Assembly: GCF_000755245.1 (NCBI RefSeq)
Contig: NZ_BBMP01000024.1
Span: 1-64,000 of the forward strand
Length of the DNA: 64,000 nt
Direction of reading: 5' to 3'
Source: Halococcus sediminicola
GTDB lineage: Archaea > Halobacteriota > Halobacteria > Halobacteriales > Halococcaceae
The position numbers and the translations under genes were made by a program. This document shows positions 9,322 to 18,367 of the stretch, piece by piece; position 1 is the stretch's first letter; each line of letters opens with the position of its first letter. The notes under the pieces are model-generated. The model searched no databases, was not told the origin of the DNA, and saw nothing but the letters and a program-made list of their open reading frames with translations.

Positions 9322-9404
9322 TTTCCGCCGAAGCGCACCTTGGATTTCCATGCTAACCAGTTACGCAGCTGCCGAAAAACAGTAGCAAACGGGAGCATCT
9401 ATCA

Positions 9405-9569
9405 ATGCAAGAGTGTCTGAACTGTGGTGGAGTCGTCACCGACCAGTACGCACGTGTTTTCGCACCGCCGGATGTACAGGGCGTGCGTGTCTGTCCGAGC
9501 TGCGAGGACAAACTGCGCGAGGGGGCCGAGGTGCGCGAGGCACACTCCTCGCGTCACACGGGCCAATGA
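9405..9569 (+). CDS. DUF7563-like small zinc-finger protein
   Basis: 54 residues missed by size filters. CxxC pairs are C-L-N-C-G and C-P-S-C; the spacer V-T-D-Q-Y-A-R-V-F-A-P-P is typical of the small haloarchaeal zinc-finger family often paired with HTH_10 genes. Its stop overlaps the next start (ATGA), so it is translationally coupled to the following regulator. A paralog that has lost one Cys lies at 24518-24673. Confidence 0.75.
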   Translation: MQECLNCGGVVTDQYARVFAPPDVQGVRVCPSCEDKLREGAEVREAHSSRHTGQ

Positions 9570-10267
9570 GCGATGGCACGCAGTCGGTCGGCCCGCCGAC
9601 GCCACGACCCACGGCATCCGCCGGGGCAACCAGCGCCCGATTCGCCGTTCCGGCCGAGACGTTCGCGCTCGGCCCGCTGTTCGAGCGAGCGCCGAGTGCG
9701 CGGGTCACCCTCGAACCCGCGGTGACCAACCCTGACGACCACGCGCTGCTGGTCGTCCACGCGGACGAACACGAGCGAGTAGCGGTCGAGGGCGCGCTTC
9801 GGGCCGACCCGGCGGTCGCGGCGGTCGAATCGTTCGGCACACACGACGACGGCTGGCGCTACCGGGTGACGTGGGACGGTCGTACCCTCCAAGTGATACG
9901 GCGACTCCTCGCCGCGGGCGTCTCGATTTTGGCCGCGGACGGTCGGTCGGGCCGCTGGAAGCTACGACTGCTTGCGCCCGACCGTGACGCGATGTCCCGA
10001 GCGCACGAGGCACTGGAGCAGTTGGACTGCAACCCCGACTGTCGAAGCATCATCAGTTTCGACGGCGAGCAGTCGGACCGTGCCGCGATGACCGACGAAC
10101 AACGCGAGACGCTCGTCACGGCGTTCGGGATGGGCTATTACGGCATTCCGCGGGAGGTCACGAGTGCGGAACTCTCCGACCATCTCGGTATCAGCCATCA
10201 GGCGCTCTCCGAGCGATTCCGGCGAGCGCACAAACAGCTGGTGGAATCCGAACTCGTCTTCGACTGA
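9566..10267 (+). CDS. HTH_10 transcription regulator, second copy
   Basis: 233 residues from the ATG overlapping the zinc-finger stop. The sensor-like N-terminus begins near residue 25 (F-A-V-P-A-E-T-F-A-L-G). The HTH_10 C-terminus reads M-T-D-E-Q-R-E-T-L-V-T-A-F-G-M-G-Y-Y-G-I-P-R and then L-G-I-S-H-Q-A-L-S-E-R-F-R-R. The zinc-finger/HTH_10 pairing suggests the small protein modulates this regulator; that is an inference from coupling. Confidence 0.87.
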   Translation: MSDGTQSVGPPTPRPTASAGATSARFAVPAETFALGPLFERAPSARVTLEPAVTNPDDHALLVVHADEHERVAVEGALRADPAVAAVESFGTHDDGWRYRVTWDGRTLQVIRRLLAAGVSILAADGRSGRWKLRLLAPDRDAMSRAHEALEQLDCNPDCRSIISFDGEQSDRAAMTDEQRETLVTAFGMGYYGIPREVTSAELSDHLGISHQALSERFRRAHKQLVESELVFD

Positions 10268-10423
10268 GCGAGACTGCTGATGAGGACGTCGATACCCTGA
10301 CCCTCACAGTATCTCGTTCTCGAAGCAAGCTGGGACTCAATACGGCTACTGTCGAGCGTCTGCTGTTCAGCGTGTTTCTCGATGCGACCATCGGCTCGAT
10401 TCTTCCTCGGGAGACGATATTTG

Positions 10424-10594
10424 ATGCAATTTGGAAGGCGACCACACGAAACACTCGTTGTTACGAGCACGGCGCACAAACCCACACCGGAACTCGATAC
10501 GCGATCTCTCGTGATTGAGACCCTCGCCGTTGGCATATCCGTACTGGTTTGCACAGCCCTTACGATGCTGGTCGCGTTCTGGAAGTGGGTGTGA
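10424..10594 (+). CDS. Possible small single-pass membrane protein
   Basis: 56 residues from ATG 10424 (or 70 from ATG 10382) ending in a ~20-residue hydrophobic helix (A-V-G-I-S-V-L-V-C-T-A-L-T-M-L-V-A-F) and K-W-V. Composition is plausible. No family recognised. Confidence 0.4.
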   Translation: MQFGRRPHETLVVTSTAHKPTPELDTRSLVIETLAVGISVLVCTALTMLVAFWKWV

Positions 10595-10946
10595 GGTTGT
10601 GGGTTTGATCGTCCCATGAAGCCGTAGGGAAGGGAAGTGGAGGTATGGATATCCATGCCGCTCGTTTTTGCTGGATGAAGGACTATTCAGATAGTGCTAT
10701 GAGAGAATCACGCGCGGAGGCGAGACTAGATGTCTGAATGTCGGAACCGCGACGCATTCGCCCCTGTTAGTACATGTGTGCTTTCGAACTCATAGACATG
10801 AGCGGTATGCGCGTCCGTCCAAATTGCAGGAACGAACTCTGCGATAGTATCAGTATATTTTCATCTTCTGTATACATATATAGAGCAATAGGACCAACCA
10901 CAGCTATAGTAGCAAGAGACGTTCACGGTAGACGGCTCGGGAGGAA
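10595..10946. other. Gene-free stretch upstream of the CNNM-type gene
   Basis: About 350 bases with no convincing frame. It holds the palindrome ATGGATATCCAT at 10644-10655 and an A/T-rich patch at 10855-10890 that could carry the promoter of the following gene. A GGAGG stretch precedes its start. Confidence 0.4.
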
Positions 10947-12281
10947 TTGGTGGTAGAACTCCTCTCCGCTGTTAATCTCTTCGTTGCGCTCTTTCTGGTG
11001 GCTCTGAACGGGTTTTTCGTGGCCGTGGAGTTCGCGCTCGTGAAAATTCGCCCGACGAGAGTCGAGACGCTCATCGAGGAGGGAACGTCCGGCGCGACAC
11101 TCGTCAAAGATGCCATCCAGAACCTCGACGGCTACCTCGCGGCGTGCCAACTCGGGATTACGCTCGCCTCGCTGAGTCTGGGATGGGTCGGCGAGCCTGC
11201 CGTCGCAGCACTCATCGAGCCAGTGTTGGGTGTGTTCCTTCCGGAGGGAGCCATTCACACCATTGCAGTCGTTCTCGGTTTCGGAACCATAACGTTTCTC
11301 CACGTGGTCTTCGGCGAACTCGCTCCGAAGACGCTCTCGATTCAGGACGCAGAACGGATTTCGCTCATCGTCGCTCCACCGATGAAGTTCTTCTATTATC
11401 TGTTCATCCCCGGAATCTACGTCTTTAATGGCACTGCCAACTTCTTCACCGGTCTCCTCGGGTTCTCTCCCGCCTCCGAAACCGACGAGGCACACACCGA
11501 AGACGACATCCGGATGCTCGTTGCCCAGTCGAGCGAGCAGGGTCTCGTCGAGGAAGAACAACAGGGTATGATCGAAGGCGTCTTCGAACTCCAAGACACC
11601 GCCGTCCGCGAGATAATGGTCCCTCGTCCGGATGTCGAAGTCCTCGAAACGAAGATGAGCATCGAGACGCTCCTCGCGGTCACAGCCGAGGGAACTCATT
11701 CGTCCTATCCGGTTTTGGACTCCGAGGCCGACGACCACGTCGTCGGTGCGATTCACATCGAGGACCTGTACCGAACTATCCAGTCCGGTGACAACTCGTG
11801 GACGGCCCACGACCTCGCCCGCGAGGTAGTCATCGTTCCCGAGAGCCGGCGCATCGCTAGCCTCCTCACCGAGTTCCAAGATCGGGAAATTCAGATGGCG
11901 ATGGTGATCGACGAGTGGGGTACGTTCGAGGGAATCGTGACGATGGAGGACATCTTGGAGGAAATCGTCGGCGAAATCAGGGACGAGTTCGACGTGGCCG
12001 ATGACGAGCCATCCATCAGAAAGCTCGAAAACGGCGAGTACTCTATCGACGGTGGTGTTCCCATCGAAACGGTAAACGAGGTTCTCGACACCGAGTTCGG
12101 GAGTGAGGGTTCCGAAACAGTCGGTGGATTGGTGTTTAATCAGCTGGGCCGTTCTCCCGAAGTCGGCGATAGCATGAACCTCGACAGCTATGCGTTCGAC
12201 ATCGACGAGGTCAACGGCAGCCGAATCTCCCACGTCGTTGTCCGGAAAGAGGTCCAGCGGAACGTGGACGTTCCCGATTGA
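10947..12281 (+). CDS. CNNM/CorC-HlyC family membrane protein with CBS domains
   Basis: 444 residues from TTG 10947 (GTG 10950 is equally possible; GGAGGA lies just upstream). The DUF21 transmembrane domain spans roughly residues 5-175, with F-G-E-L-A-P-K-T. A pair of CBS domains follows at about 205-325, including E-I-M-V-P-R-P-D-V and M-A-M-V-I-D-E-W-G-T-F-E-G-I-V-T-M-E-D-I-L-E-E-I-V-G-E-I. A CorC_HlyC domain closes it at ~345-430. Family members are linked to Mg2+/Co2+ or Na+ transport at the cytoplasmic membrane; ion specificity is not readable here. Confidence 0.92.
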   Translation: MVVELLSAVNLFVALFLVALNGFFVAVEFALVKIRPTRVETLIEEGTSGATLVKDAIQNLDGYLAACQLGITLASLSLGWVGEPAVAALIEPVLGVFLPEGAIHTIAVVLGFGTITFLHVVFGELAPKTLSIQDAERISLIVAPPMKFFYYLFIPGIYVFNGTANFFTGLLGFSPASETDEAHTEDDIRMLVAQSSEQGLVEEEQQGMIEGVFELQDTAVREIMVPRPDVEVLETKMSIETLLAVTAEGTHSSYPVLDSEADDHVVGAIHIEDLYRTIQSGDNSWTAHDLAREVVIVPESRRIASLLTEFQDREIQMAMVIDEWGTFEGIVTMEDILEEIVGEIRDEFDVADDEPSIRKLENGEYSIDGGVPIETVNEVLDTEFGSEGSETVGGLVFNQLGRSPEVGDSMNLDSYAFDIDEVNGSRISHVVVRKEVQRNVDVPD

Positions 12282-12351
12282 TCGACCCCATTGAACCGCT
12301 AGACGGCGGCGTGATGGTCGGTAGCTCGAAGGGGATGAAGCGGGTGGATGC

Positions 12352-12453
12352 TATACTGTCGGACAGAAGTATTTCATCAGCCGCTATCGAAAGCGGATGG
12401 ACGGGACCGAATCAACTGCGCTGATGGCCGATGGATTTCTGTCCGACAGTATA
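12352..12453. mobile_element. MITE-like element with perfect 17-bp terminal inverted repeats
   Basis: TATACTGTCGGACAGAA at 12352-12368 is matched by its exact complement at 12437-12453. Interior parts also pair (CATCAGC with GCTGATG). The 102-bp unit has no coding capacity and starts and ends with TA, as expected for a non-autonomous element with TA targets. No parent transposase with these ends was seen in the window. Confidence 0.7.
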
Positions 12454-12723
12454 ACTCACATGGAGTCGGATCGAGACGAAGCTTCGTCAGCGACTATCCA
12501 CTACTGCTCGGTGCGAGAGGTTTCGTCAATGGTGCTCTGGCACCTCACCTGCTGAGGGTGGGTATCCATGCAGTGCATTTTCACCGGTCCCGTTCATGTT
12601 CACGCATGGAGGCACGCCAGGGATTGAAGACCGACCCCGGTTGGCGTTGACTCTCTGGCATCACCAATACGCCAAGGCAGTCGAGTCCAACATCCCTGAC
12701 TGCGACCCCATTCTACCGTCAGA

Positions 12724-12912
12724 ATGCCATCATACAACACAGCAACGACGCAGCAGAGCGAAAGCCGAATAGTGCGGTGTGAACAGTGTCGCAGTCTCTC
12801 CCCAGCCTCGAAAACACCCCGTGGGAAGTTCGTTCCACACAGTGCCAGAGCGGGCAAGTGTGCTCAGTGTGGGAACACTGAGTTCGATCAGGTCGTCCTC
12901 CGAACCGACTGA
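12724..12912 (+). CDS. Small CxxC zinc-finger-like protein
   Basis: 62 residues with two CxxC pairs (R-C-E-Q-C and G-K-C-A-Q-C) separated by about 30 residues and an F-D-Q-V-V-L-R-T-D end. It is a paralog of the shorter copy at 896-1066. Probably zinc-binding; partner unknown. Confidence 0.6.
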   Translation: MPSYNTATTQQSESRIVRCEQCRSLSPASKTPRGKFVPHSARAGKCAQCGNTEFDQVVLRTD

Positions 12913-13006
12913 CGTGCTTCGCGTTTCAGAGTCGTGTGGGGCTGTTTGAGTGCTTCAATCGAGAACAAATCGGTCAGTACCCACAGCACCCGGTCTCGGA
13001 CTGTAC

Positions 13007-13141
13007 GGGTCGCTTCGCGCCCATCTGTATCAGTCACGGTACGGCGAGGAGTTCGTCCAGTTCTGTGGTCTCTGGAAGTGTGCGACAGACATCACGACAT
13101 GGGATGAGCGGCTTGCCACGGCATACGAGGCGTTCCGCACG
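13007..13141 (+). pseudogene. Fragment of a GCS2-type glutamate-cysteine ligase gene
   Basis: About 45 codons match the intact GCS2 gene at 16898-18040. The shared block is a W-D-E/D-R-L-A-T-A-Y-E-A-F-R-T ending preceded by E-F-x-x-(Y/F)-x-x-L-W. Flanking sequence is unrelated and no start or C-terminus is present. It is the remnant of a second ligase copy. Confidence 0.65.
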
Positions 13142-13193
13142 CCTGCCTTGGAATTCCATGCTAACCGTTCTTTCATCAACAGCCCGTCGGTCG

Positions 13194-13475
13194 ATGGTGG
13201 ACAATGTTCAGCAGTTAATAATAGCCGGGACCTATAGCTACCCGGTTCGTATTCGCATTCTTCGTGCGTTGAACGAACATTCGCGGAACGCGCGACAACT
13301 CGCAGAGGACTTGGATCTCGACCGTGAGACGACCGACCACCACCTCGAAATTTTCATGAACAATGGGATTGTCCGGTGCAGTAGCGATGAATTCGGCACT
13401 CTCTATCGCCTAAGCGATCAGATACGGGTTCAGGATTGGTCGGAGAGGTTTTCATATGAATTTGCCACTGAGTGA
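13194..13475 (+). CDS. ArsR-like winged-helix regulator
   Basis: 93 residues from ATG 13194. It has the pattern of a small winged helix: Y-P-V-R-I-R-I-L-R-A-L-N-E-H, then A-R-Q-L-A-E-D-L-D-L-D-R-E-T-T-D-H-H-L-E (recognition helix), then a wing with N-G-I-V. The longer upstream frame runs into the ligase fragment and is not used. Target unknown. Confidence 0.7.
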   Translation: MVDNVQQLIIAGTYSYPVRIRILRALNEHSRNARQLAEDLDLDRETTDHHLEIFMNNGIVRCSSDEFGTLYRLSDQIRVQDWSERFSYEFATE

Positions 13476-13705
13476 ATAATAACTCCTCCTGTTGTGCGGA
13501 GAGTGCTCTGTTATGGCTCAATTTTGCGGTCTGCAATGCCCTATCCGATTAAAAAAGCGGAAGCTAATCGCCATTCTGAGATGCCAGCGTAGCTTTCAAT
13601 TGTCGTCGATCCGCCCACAGTACCCCTCGAAGTCATCTGATGTCTCGTGTGTGCCTTCGGAGTCGGCGAACTCACAGCGCACAATCCAGCGGTATCTCCG
13701 ATAAC

Positions 13706-13993
13706 TCAATTCAAATCCAGTTCGTTCATACGGCCCCAAATCGTCTCGCCGTGTTCTGTGAGACCGTACAGTCGTCCCTTTCTCCGATCATCCGAGACGA
13801 GAAGCTCGACTAACTCTCGGTCACTGAGTTGGTCCAACGCCCGCGAGATATGCGTTATCAGAACGCCCTGGTCGCTCGCGATGCGTGACGGAATCGCCGG
13901 GTCGTCCGAAAGACGGTCGAGCGTCTTCACGCGGTACCGCGATCTGATGACGAAGCTGATTACGTCCCACTCGTCGGCCACGTGTTTGTTCAT
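13706..13993 (-). CDS. MarR-like winged-helix protein
   Basis: 95 residues from ATG 13993. The order is: a helix with W-D-V-I-S-F-V-I-R-S-R-Y-R-V-K-T-L, a helix-turn-helix with I-P-S-R-I-A-S-D-Q-G-V-L-I-T-H-I-S-R-A-L-D-Q-L, then wing residues and G-L-Y-G-L-T-E-H-G. Monocistronic. It is followed 130 nt downstream (leftward) by nothing on its strand. Confidence 0.75.
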   Translation of the reverse strand: MNKHVADEWDVISFVIRSRYRVKTLDRLSDDPAIPSRIASDQGVLITHISRALDQLSDRELVELLVSDDRRKGRLYGLTEHGETIWGRMNELDLN

Positions 13994-14210
13994 AATTTCT
14001 CCAGTCGCAAATTGGCACCGAATGGGTATCCTCTTTTAGTATTTTCATCCGACTGAAACGACGAGAATCTCCCCCCCCCCCTCTCCCTCCTACCACTATC
14101 CTGCATAGCCATCCGTTCTAGGCTAATCCTGTCGTGACTGGGACGAATTGGTCAGGAGTCTGCTCTTCCAATCGGAGAACGCAATCGATCGCTGGATCGG
14201 AGCCCGTTGA

Positions 14211-14236
14211 GGAGCGCTCACGCCGGTGAGCGCTCC
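14211..14236. other. Strong hairpin inside the IS4 element
   Basis: GGAGCGCTCAC, a GCCG loop, then GTGAGCGCTCC form a perfect 11-bp stem. A short T-run follows on the plus strand. It lies downstream of the transposase gene and could protect the element from read-through transcription entering from the left. Confidence 0.5.
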
Positions 14237-14302
14237 GAGTTTTTCGATAAACGCGAGTGCTGTAGCTAAGGAATCCTGCGAATCCAGCCCGATCACGCCG
14301 GA

Positions 14303-15652
14303 TTACGCGAGGTCAGCGTCGAATGGTTCGTACTGCACCTCGTCAAGCAACGAGATGCGGTGAGTGTTCGGGTCTAGCGCATCGTTCATCAGCGATTCGA
14401 CCAACTTCGGCGGTTCGTAGCCGAGTCGCTCGGCGACTCGGCGGAGAATCCGATCACTGTGCCGCCCGAACGCTCGTGCCCACCGTTCTCGGGGCAGGAG
14501 CGACGACGCCTCCACGTCGTCGCTGCCGTCCTGCTGTGCTTCGATGATCTCAATGAACAGCTCCCGGAGCGTACGGCTTACCACGAGCGAGAGCAGCCCA
14601 ATCAGAATCAACGCTTCCACTACTTCCGGTTTTCCCGAGTTGATCTCATCGAGTCCGTACGTGGTCTTGAGCTCCCGAAAGAGAAGCTCCGCCTCCCAGC
14701 GCGCCTGATAGAGCTTCGCTATATCAGGCGCGCGGTAGTCCTCTGCGGGCAGGTTCGTGATGTAGCAGTGGTAGCGCTCTTCTTCGTCGTTCCAGACACC
14801 GACGACACGGAACGTCTCAACGGCACGGCTCCGCGTGCCGTTGTAGATGCGTCGCTTGAACTCGACTTCACCGTCGACGTCGATGACGTCGCGGTGAAGA
14901 TCGTCGAGAATGTCCTGTATCTGCTCTCCTTCGAGGGAAATGGCGTCGCCACGCCATTCTCTGAGTTCAGCCGTGATCTCCGGATTTGCGTTGGGTTTGA
15001 GTCGTGTGAGAAACCAGCCGCCGTTGGCGTCGATCAGATCCATCGTGCGGTAATCGAAGTAGGCCTGATCGAACAGCAGCAACGCGTTCTCCACCCATGG
15101 ACCAGTAGAAAGTTGTGTGAATTCATGCGTGCGCGCGTCAGTGATGGTGAATTCAGCCGGGAGACCGCTACTGACGGCTTCGACCACGTGGAGCTTCGCT
15201 CCAGCGTGGTCGTCGCCATAGCCGGGAAACGTCTCAAATAGCGACTGATACAGCGTAATGACGGTCGCATCTGCGATGAAGACCTCACGGAACTGCTCGA
15301 AGCGACCCTGAAGACGGTCATTCTCGTGTTCGAGGTCCTCAAGAGCACGCTTGAGGACCTCTCGAAGGAATTCGCAAAGAGCGGGCATGAACCACTCGTG
15401 GAAGGACGAATAGCTGAGTGAACCGCCAAAGGTTTCGATGTACTCCTGACGGAACTCTTCGAGGGTTCTGTAGTTGCCGGAGAGGAATCCGATAGCAAGT
15501 GACCAGAACAGGGCGTCAGCCTTCAGTTTCCCGCCGTCACGCTGGATCAGCCCGGTTGCGCGAGCAAGCTCGCGCAGCCGGCTGTTCGGAAACGTCTTCA
15601 CCAACCGTTCCTCTATCGCCGAATCCGGTGGCAGCTTCATTCCACTTTCCAC
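14303..15652 (-). CDS. IS4-family transposase (ISH8-like)
   Basis: 449 residues, full length. The catalytic core has Asp in F-I-A-D-A-T-V-I, a second region with L-L-L-F-D-Q-A-Y-F-D-Y-R, and the IS4 Y-R-E-K-like signature in Y-Q-A-R-W-E-A-E-L-L-F-R-E-L-K. It starts 63 nt inside the right terminal repeat. Confidence 0.93.
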   Translation of the reverse strand: MESGMKLPPDSAIEERLVKTFPNSRLRELARATGLIQRDGGKLKADALFWSLAIGFLSGNYRTLEEFRQEYIETFGGSLSYSSFHEWFMPALCEFLREVLKRALEDLEHENDRLQGRFEQFREVFIADATVITLYQSLFETFPGYGDDHAGAKLHVVEAVSSGLPAEFTITDARTHEFTQLSTGPWVENALLLFDQAYFDYRTMDLIDANGGWFLTRLKPNANPEITAELREWRGDAISLEGEQIQDILDDLHRDVIDVDGEVEFKRRIYNGTRSRAVETFRVVGVWNDEEERYHCYITNLPAEDYRAPDIAKLYQARWEAELLFRELKTTYGLDEINSGKPEVVEALILIGLLSLVVSRTLRELFIEIIEAQQDGSDDVEASSLLPRERWARAFGRHSDRILRRVAERLGYEPPKLVESLMNDALDPNTHRISLLDEVQYEPFDADLA

Positions 15653-15829
15653 CGGCTTCTCAGAGCGCTAAGGCTGGCGTTCTTCGGCTATCTCGAAGTT
15701 AGCCTAGAACGGATGCCTGCATAGCAAGCTGCTGTCGGGTGAGAGCACAGCTCTCAACGAATCTAACGAGTCGCTGGTGAATAGCCCACAAGCGCTCGCT
15801 TGGAAACCATCGAGGATACAGTCACCGTC

Positions 15830-16795
15830 TCACTCACGCTTCACTGCCACACGCGCTAACGTATCGCCTTCGACGGCAGTCGCCTCCTGTGTGAGCGAGT
15901 AGAGCACCCCATCACGATCCGCTTCTACGGTCTGTAGCCTCTCATAGGTCGTCGACGCATAGAGCGCACCCAACCGCTCGCCGGTCGAGACTTCCTGTCC
16001 GAGCTCGACAGCAGGGTCCGTGCGAAACAACCCTGAGTCATTGGCAGCGACGCGGCTGAGGTGGTTTCGTGCGAGAACGGTGTGGCCGTTCGACTCCGGC
16101 TCGCCGTCGAGCATACTGAGGTGGCGCAGGACGTTGAGTATGCCAGTCACACCCGTTTCGATTGCGGGCTCGATGAGCTGTTTGTTGTGGGCGAGTTCGG
16201 GTGTGATCGACGGGATTTCACTCTCGGCAGCGGTAACCCGAAACTTGCCGCCGAAGCCGCGAGCAGCCCACTCCTCGTCGGCGTCGTCGCCCGCTGGTTC
16301 GCCAAGCAGGAGGTCCGTGCCAAACACGTCCGCGAGAGTGCGGGATGCATGATCGTTCTCTTCGAACACGACGTGCGTAAGCGTGCTCGGACTGCCTGTA
16401 TGGAGGTCGATGACAGCATCCGCTCCGCTCGCAAATTCCCAGAGACGTGCAGCCATGCGTTCGTGGAGCGACCCGGTGGAATCGCCCGGCCAGACCCGGT
16501 TCATGTTCGCGTTCACCGAGTCAAGCGATTCGGACGTTGTATAGGAGACGCGGTCGAACGTGAGCGGGTCCGCAACTGGAACAGCGATGAGCGTTCCTGC
16601 AAGCGCGGTGGAATCGAGTCGGTCGTGCAGACGGCGGAGGACCTCCGTCCCATTGACCTCACGACCGTGCTGGGCGGCCTGCACGTACAGGGTCGGTCCC
16701 GAGTCGCTTCCAGCGTACGTGTGAACGGTCGTCGTCACTTCGATGCCCGAGGGAAGACGGGCAAGGACGATCCGTTCGACGGTGTGCTCAGTCAT
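15830..16795 (-). CDS. Succinylglutamate desuccinylase/aspartoacylase-like metallohydrolase
   Basis: 321 residues from ATG 16795 (M-T-E-H-T-V). Zinc ligands of the M14 AstE/AspA type are visible: H43 and E46 in Q-H-G-R-E-V-N-G-T-E, and H132 in V-I-D-L-H-T-G. It is predicted to remove an acyl group from an amino-acid-like substrate. It lies 102 nt downstream of the GCS2 ligase on the same strand, which suggests a shared role in gamma-glutamyl or N-acyl amino-acid chemistry; that link is inferred from context. Confidence 0.85.
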   Translation of the reverse strand: MTEHTVERIVLARLPSGIEVTTTVHTYAGSDSGPTLYVQAAQHGREVNGTEVLRRLHDRLDSTALAGTLIAVPVADPLTFDRVSYTTSESLDSVNANMNRVWPGDSTGSLHERMAARLWEFASGADAVIDLHTGSPSTLTHVVFEENDHASRTLADVFGTDLLLGEPAGDDADEEWAARGFGGKFRVTAAESEIPSITPELAHNKQLIEPAIETGVTGILNVLRHLSMLDGEPESNGHTVLARNHLSRVAANDSGLFRTDPAVELGQEVSTGERLGALYASTTYERLQTVEADRDGVLYSLTQEATAVEGDTLARVAVKRE

Positions 16796-16897
16796 GGGTA
16801 TACTGTCTCTCGCATGGTTATATGTCGAGAGCATGGGTCAGTAGCTGACCAAACCGGCTGATACCGATCACGAAAGTTCTGGCCTCGCTCGTCACAG

Positions 16898-18040
16898 TCA
16901 CCACGGTCCTGGCTGGTCGGTTGTGGCTTGCAGACCGTCCATCGGACGCTCGTGGCGGGTTTGCTGTCGCGTTTCGGTGCTCAGCAGTAGCGTTTCGACA
17001 TCACGTTCGAGTCGGTCGGCGTATTCGAGCCGAATCCGTCGCGCCTCAGTGACGGAGATGGGTGATTCATGACTGATATCCGTCGAAATCGGCTGATAGT
17101 CGCGCGGATCGATGGACATCGCTTCGAGATAATCCCACACTGCCGGGGAGTCGAGACCACGCTCGATTGCCGCTGCTGTGAGCTGCGTGAGGTCGTCGAA
17201 CGCAGGGATACGGATACGCTGCGGCCCGACGCTCGGCTCACCGATTTCGACGGGTTTCGTGGCTGTCTGGCCGACGAGCCGGGAAACATCGCATGTGAGT
17301 TCGACGATTTGTGAGGGGAGCGCCGTATCGGCTGTTCGCCATTCGACGGTCGGGAACCGTTGTCGGACGCGAACCGGCGTCATCACCGAATTTTCGGGCT
17401 GAAAGTGTGTCGTGAACTCTCGATCGGACACTCCACGGTCGGCCGCGAGCGTGCGGAACGCCTCGTATGCCGTGGCGAGTCGGTCGTCCCATGTAGCGAC
17501 GTCGGGCGTATACTCCCAGAGGTCACGATAGCGGGCGAATTCGTCGCTGCACAGCGACCGATAGGCGTAGGGACGCGAGGCGTGCATCGGTCGCCCGCCG
17601 GCGTAGCACGGCGACGAACTCACGAGTGCGAGCGCAGGGTCGAGCGCAGTGAGGAGATTCACCTGTCGTGGGATGTTTTCGGCATCGAAATGGATGTGTG
17701 TACCGGCACACTGCTTTGCGGGTTCGATATCGCTCCCGTAGATCCGTTCAAGGAGCTGTCCCCGCTCGCTCACTGCCGGTGATGAGTTAGCCGAAAGCGG
17801 CGTCCCGAGCGGAACGAGGTGTTTCCCACTCGCGTTGGCTGCGGCAAGCACCGTCTGGAGCGTCGATTGGAGCGCGTTCCGGAGTTCGGACTCGGTTTCG
17901 ACCGGTGGCGTCTTGATTTCGATGAGCGATGCGATGAACTCGGGCTCGACACACTCGTGTACAGCAGTCAGTTCGCGCCCATCGCAGAGCGCGCCCGTTT
18001 CATCGACGACCCAGTATTCGGCTTCCACTCCTACTTTCAT
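16898..18040 (-). CDS. GCS2-type glutamate-cysteine ligase-like enzyme
   Basis: 380 residues from ATG 18040. ATP-grasp-like GCS2 family features: G-V-E-A-E-Y-W-V near the N-terminus, a C-A-G-T-H-I-H-F-D block at about 110-118, and the V-E-W-R-T-A-D-T substrate-site stretch. Haloarchaea make gamma-glutamylcysteine with enzymes of this family, so that activity is plausible. Carboxylate-amine ligase activity on another amine is an alternative. A fragment of a second copy lies at 13007-13141. Confidence 0.85.
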   Translation of the reverse strand: MKVGVEAEYWVVDETGALCDGRELTAVHECVEPEFIASLIEIKTPPVETESELRNALQSTLQTVLAAANASGKHLVPLGTPLSANSSPAVSERGQLLERIYGSDIEPAKQCAGTHIHFDAENIPRQVNLLTALDPALALVSSSPCYAGGRPMHASRPYAYRSLCSDEFARYRDLWEYTPDVATWDDRLATAYEAFRTLAADRGVSDREFTTHFQPENSVMTPVRVRQRFPTVEWRTADTALPSQIVELTCDVSRLVGQTATKPVEIGEPSVGPQRIRIPAFDDLTQLTAAAIERGLDSPAVWDYLEAMSIDPRDYQPISTDISHESPISVTEARRIRLEYADRLERDVETLLLSTETRQQTRHERPMDGLQATTDQPGPW

Positions 18041-18367
18041 GAATTATCCGTCACCCCTTCCCCGCAGATCTGGGCTATACGTACCTATAGGTCCGAATAC
18101 AGATACACCTCGGACTTGGATATCCATGTTCAAAATCGTCTCACTGTCGAGAGAGTACTATTTTGAGGACTGAGATCATACTGCTTTTCGAAACATTCCA
18201 GCCACAGCAAGAATTCATTCGAAATCGGGTGTCCCCTGTCTTCGTCCACAGGGGTTGGGGTGTCGATCATGTTAGTTCTCAATTAAATTCGGCGTTTGAG
18301 CCATACTTACAGATATATCCTGCATATCATTCTCCCGCGATTAAAAACAAACGTGCTGGACGAGTGC
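18041..18367. other. Intergenic region between the ligase and ferritin-like genes
   Basis: No convincing coding frame. It contains CTTGGATATCCATG around 18115-18130, a palindrome of the type also found at 9338, 10644 and 13146. An A/T-rich patch at 18065-18095 probably holds the leftward promoter of the ligase gene. Confidence 0.4.

Larger units (their letters stand above)
14110..15715 (-). mobile_element. Complete IS4-family (ISH8-like) element with 10-bp target duplication
   Basis: Perfect 17-bp terminal inverted repeats CATCCGTTCTAGGCTAA lie at 14110-14126 and 15699-15715. The direct repeat CCTGCATAGC flanks the element at 14100-14109 and 15716-15725. Total length is 1606 bp with one transposase gene. 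Intact ends and an undiverged target duplication indicate a recent insertion. Confidence 0.93.

Noticed and set aside
10923-12233. A 436-codon minus-strand frame opposite the CNNM-type gene
   Set aside because: The plus strand encodes a full-length family protein. The minus frame is a G/C third-position artefact.
14071-14086. Poly-C run as a functional element (also at 22631-22641)
   Set aside because: Simple homopolymers without conserved context; possibly variable or sequencing-sensitive.
14459-15241. A 260-codon plus-strand frame inside the IS4 element
   Set aside because: It is antisense to the intact IS4 transposase and has no independent features.
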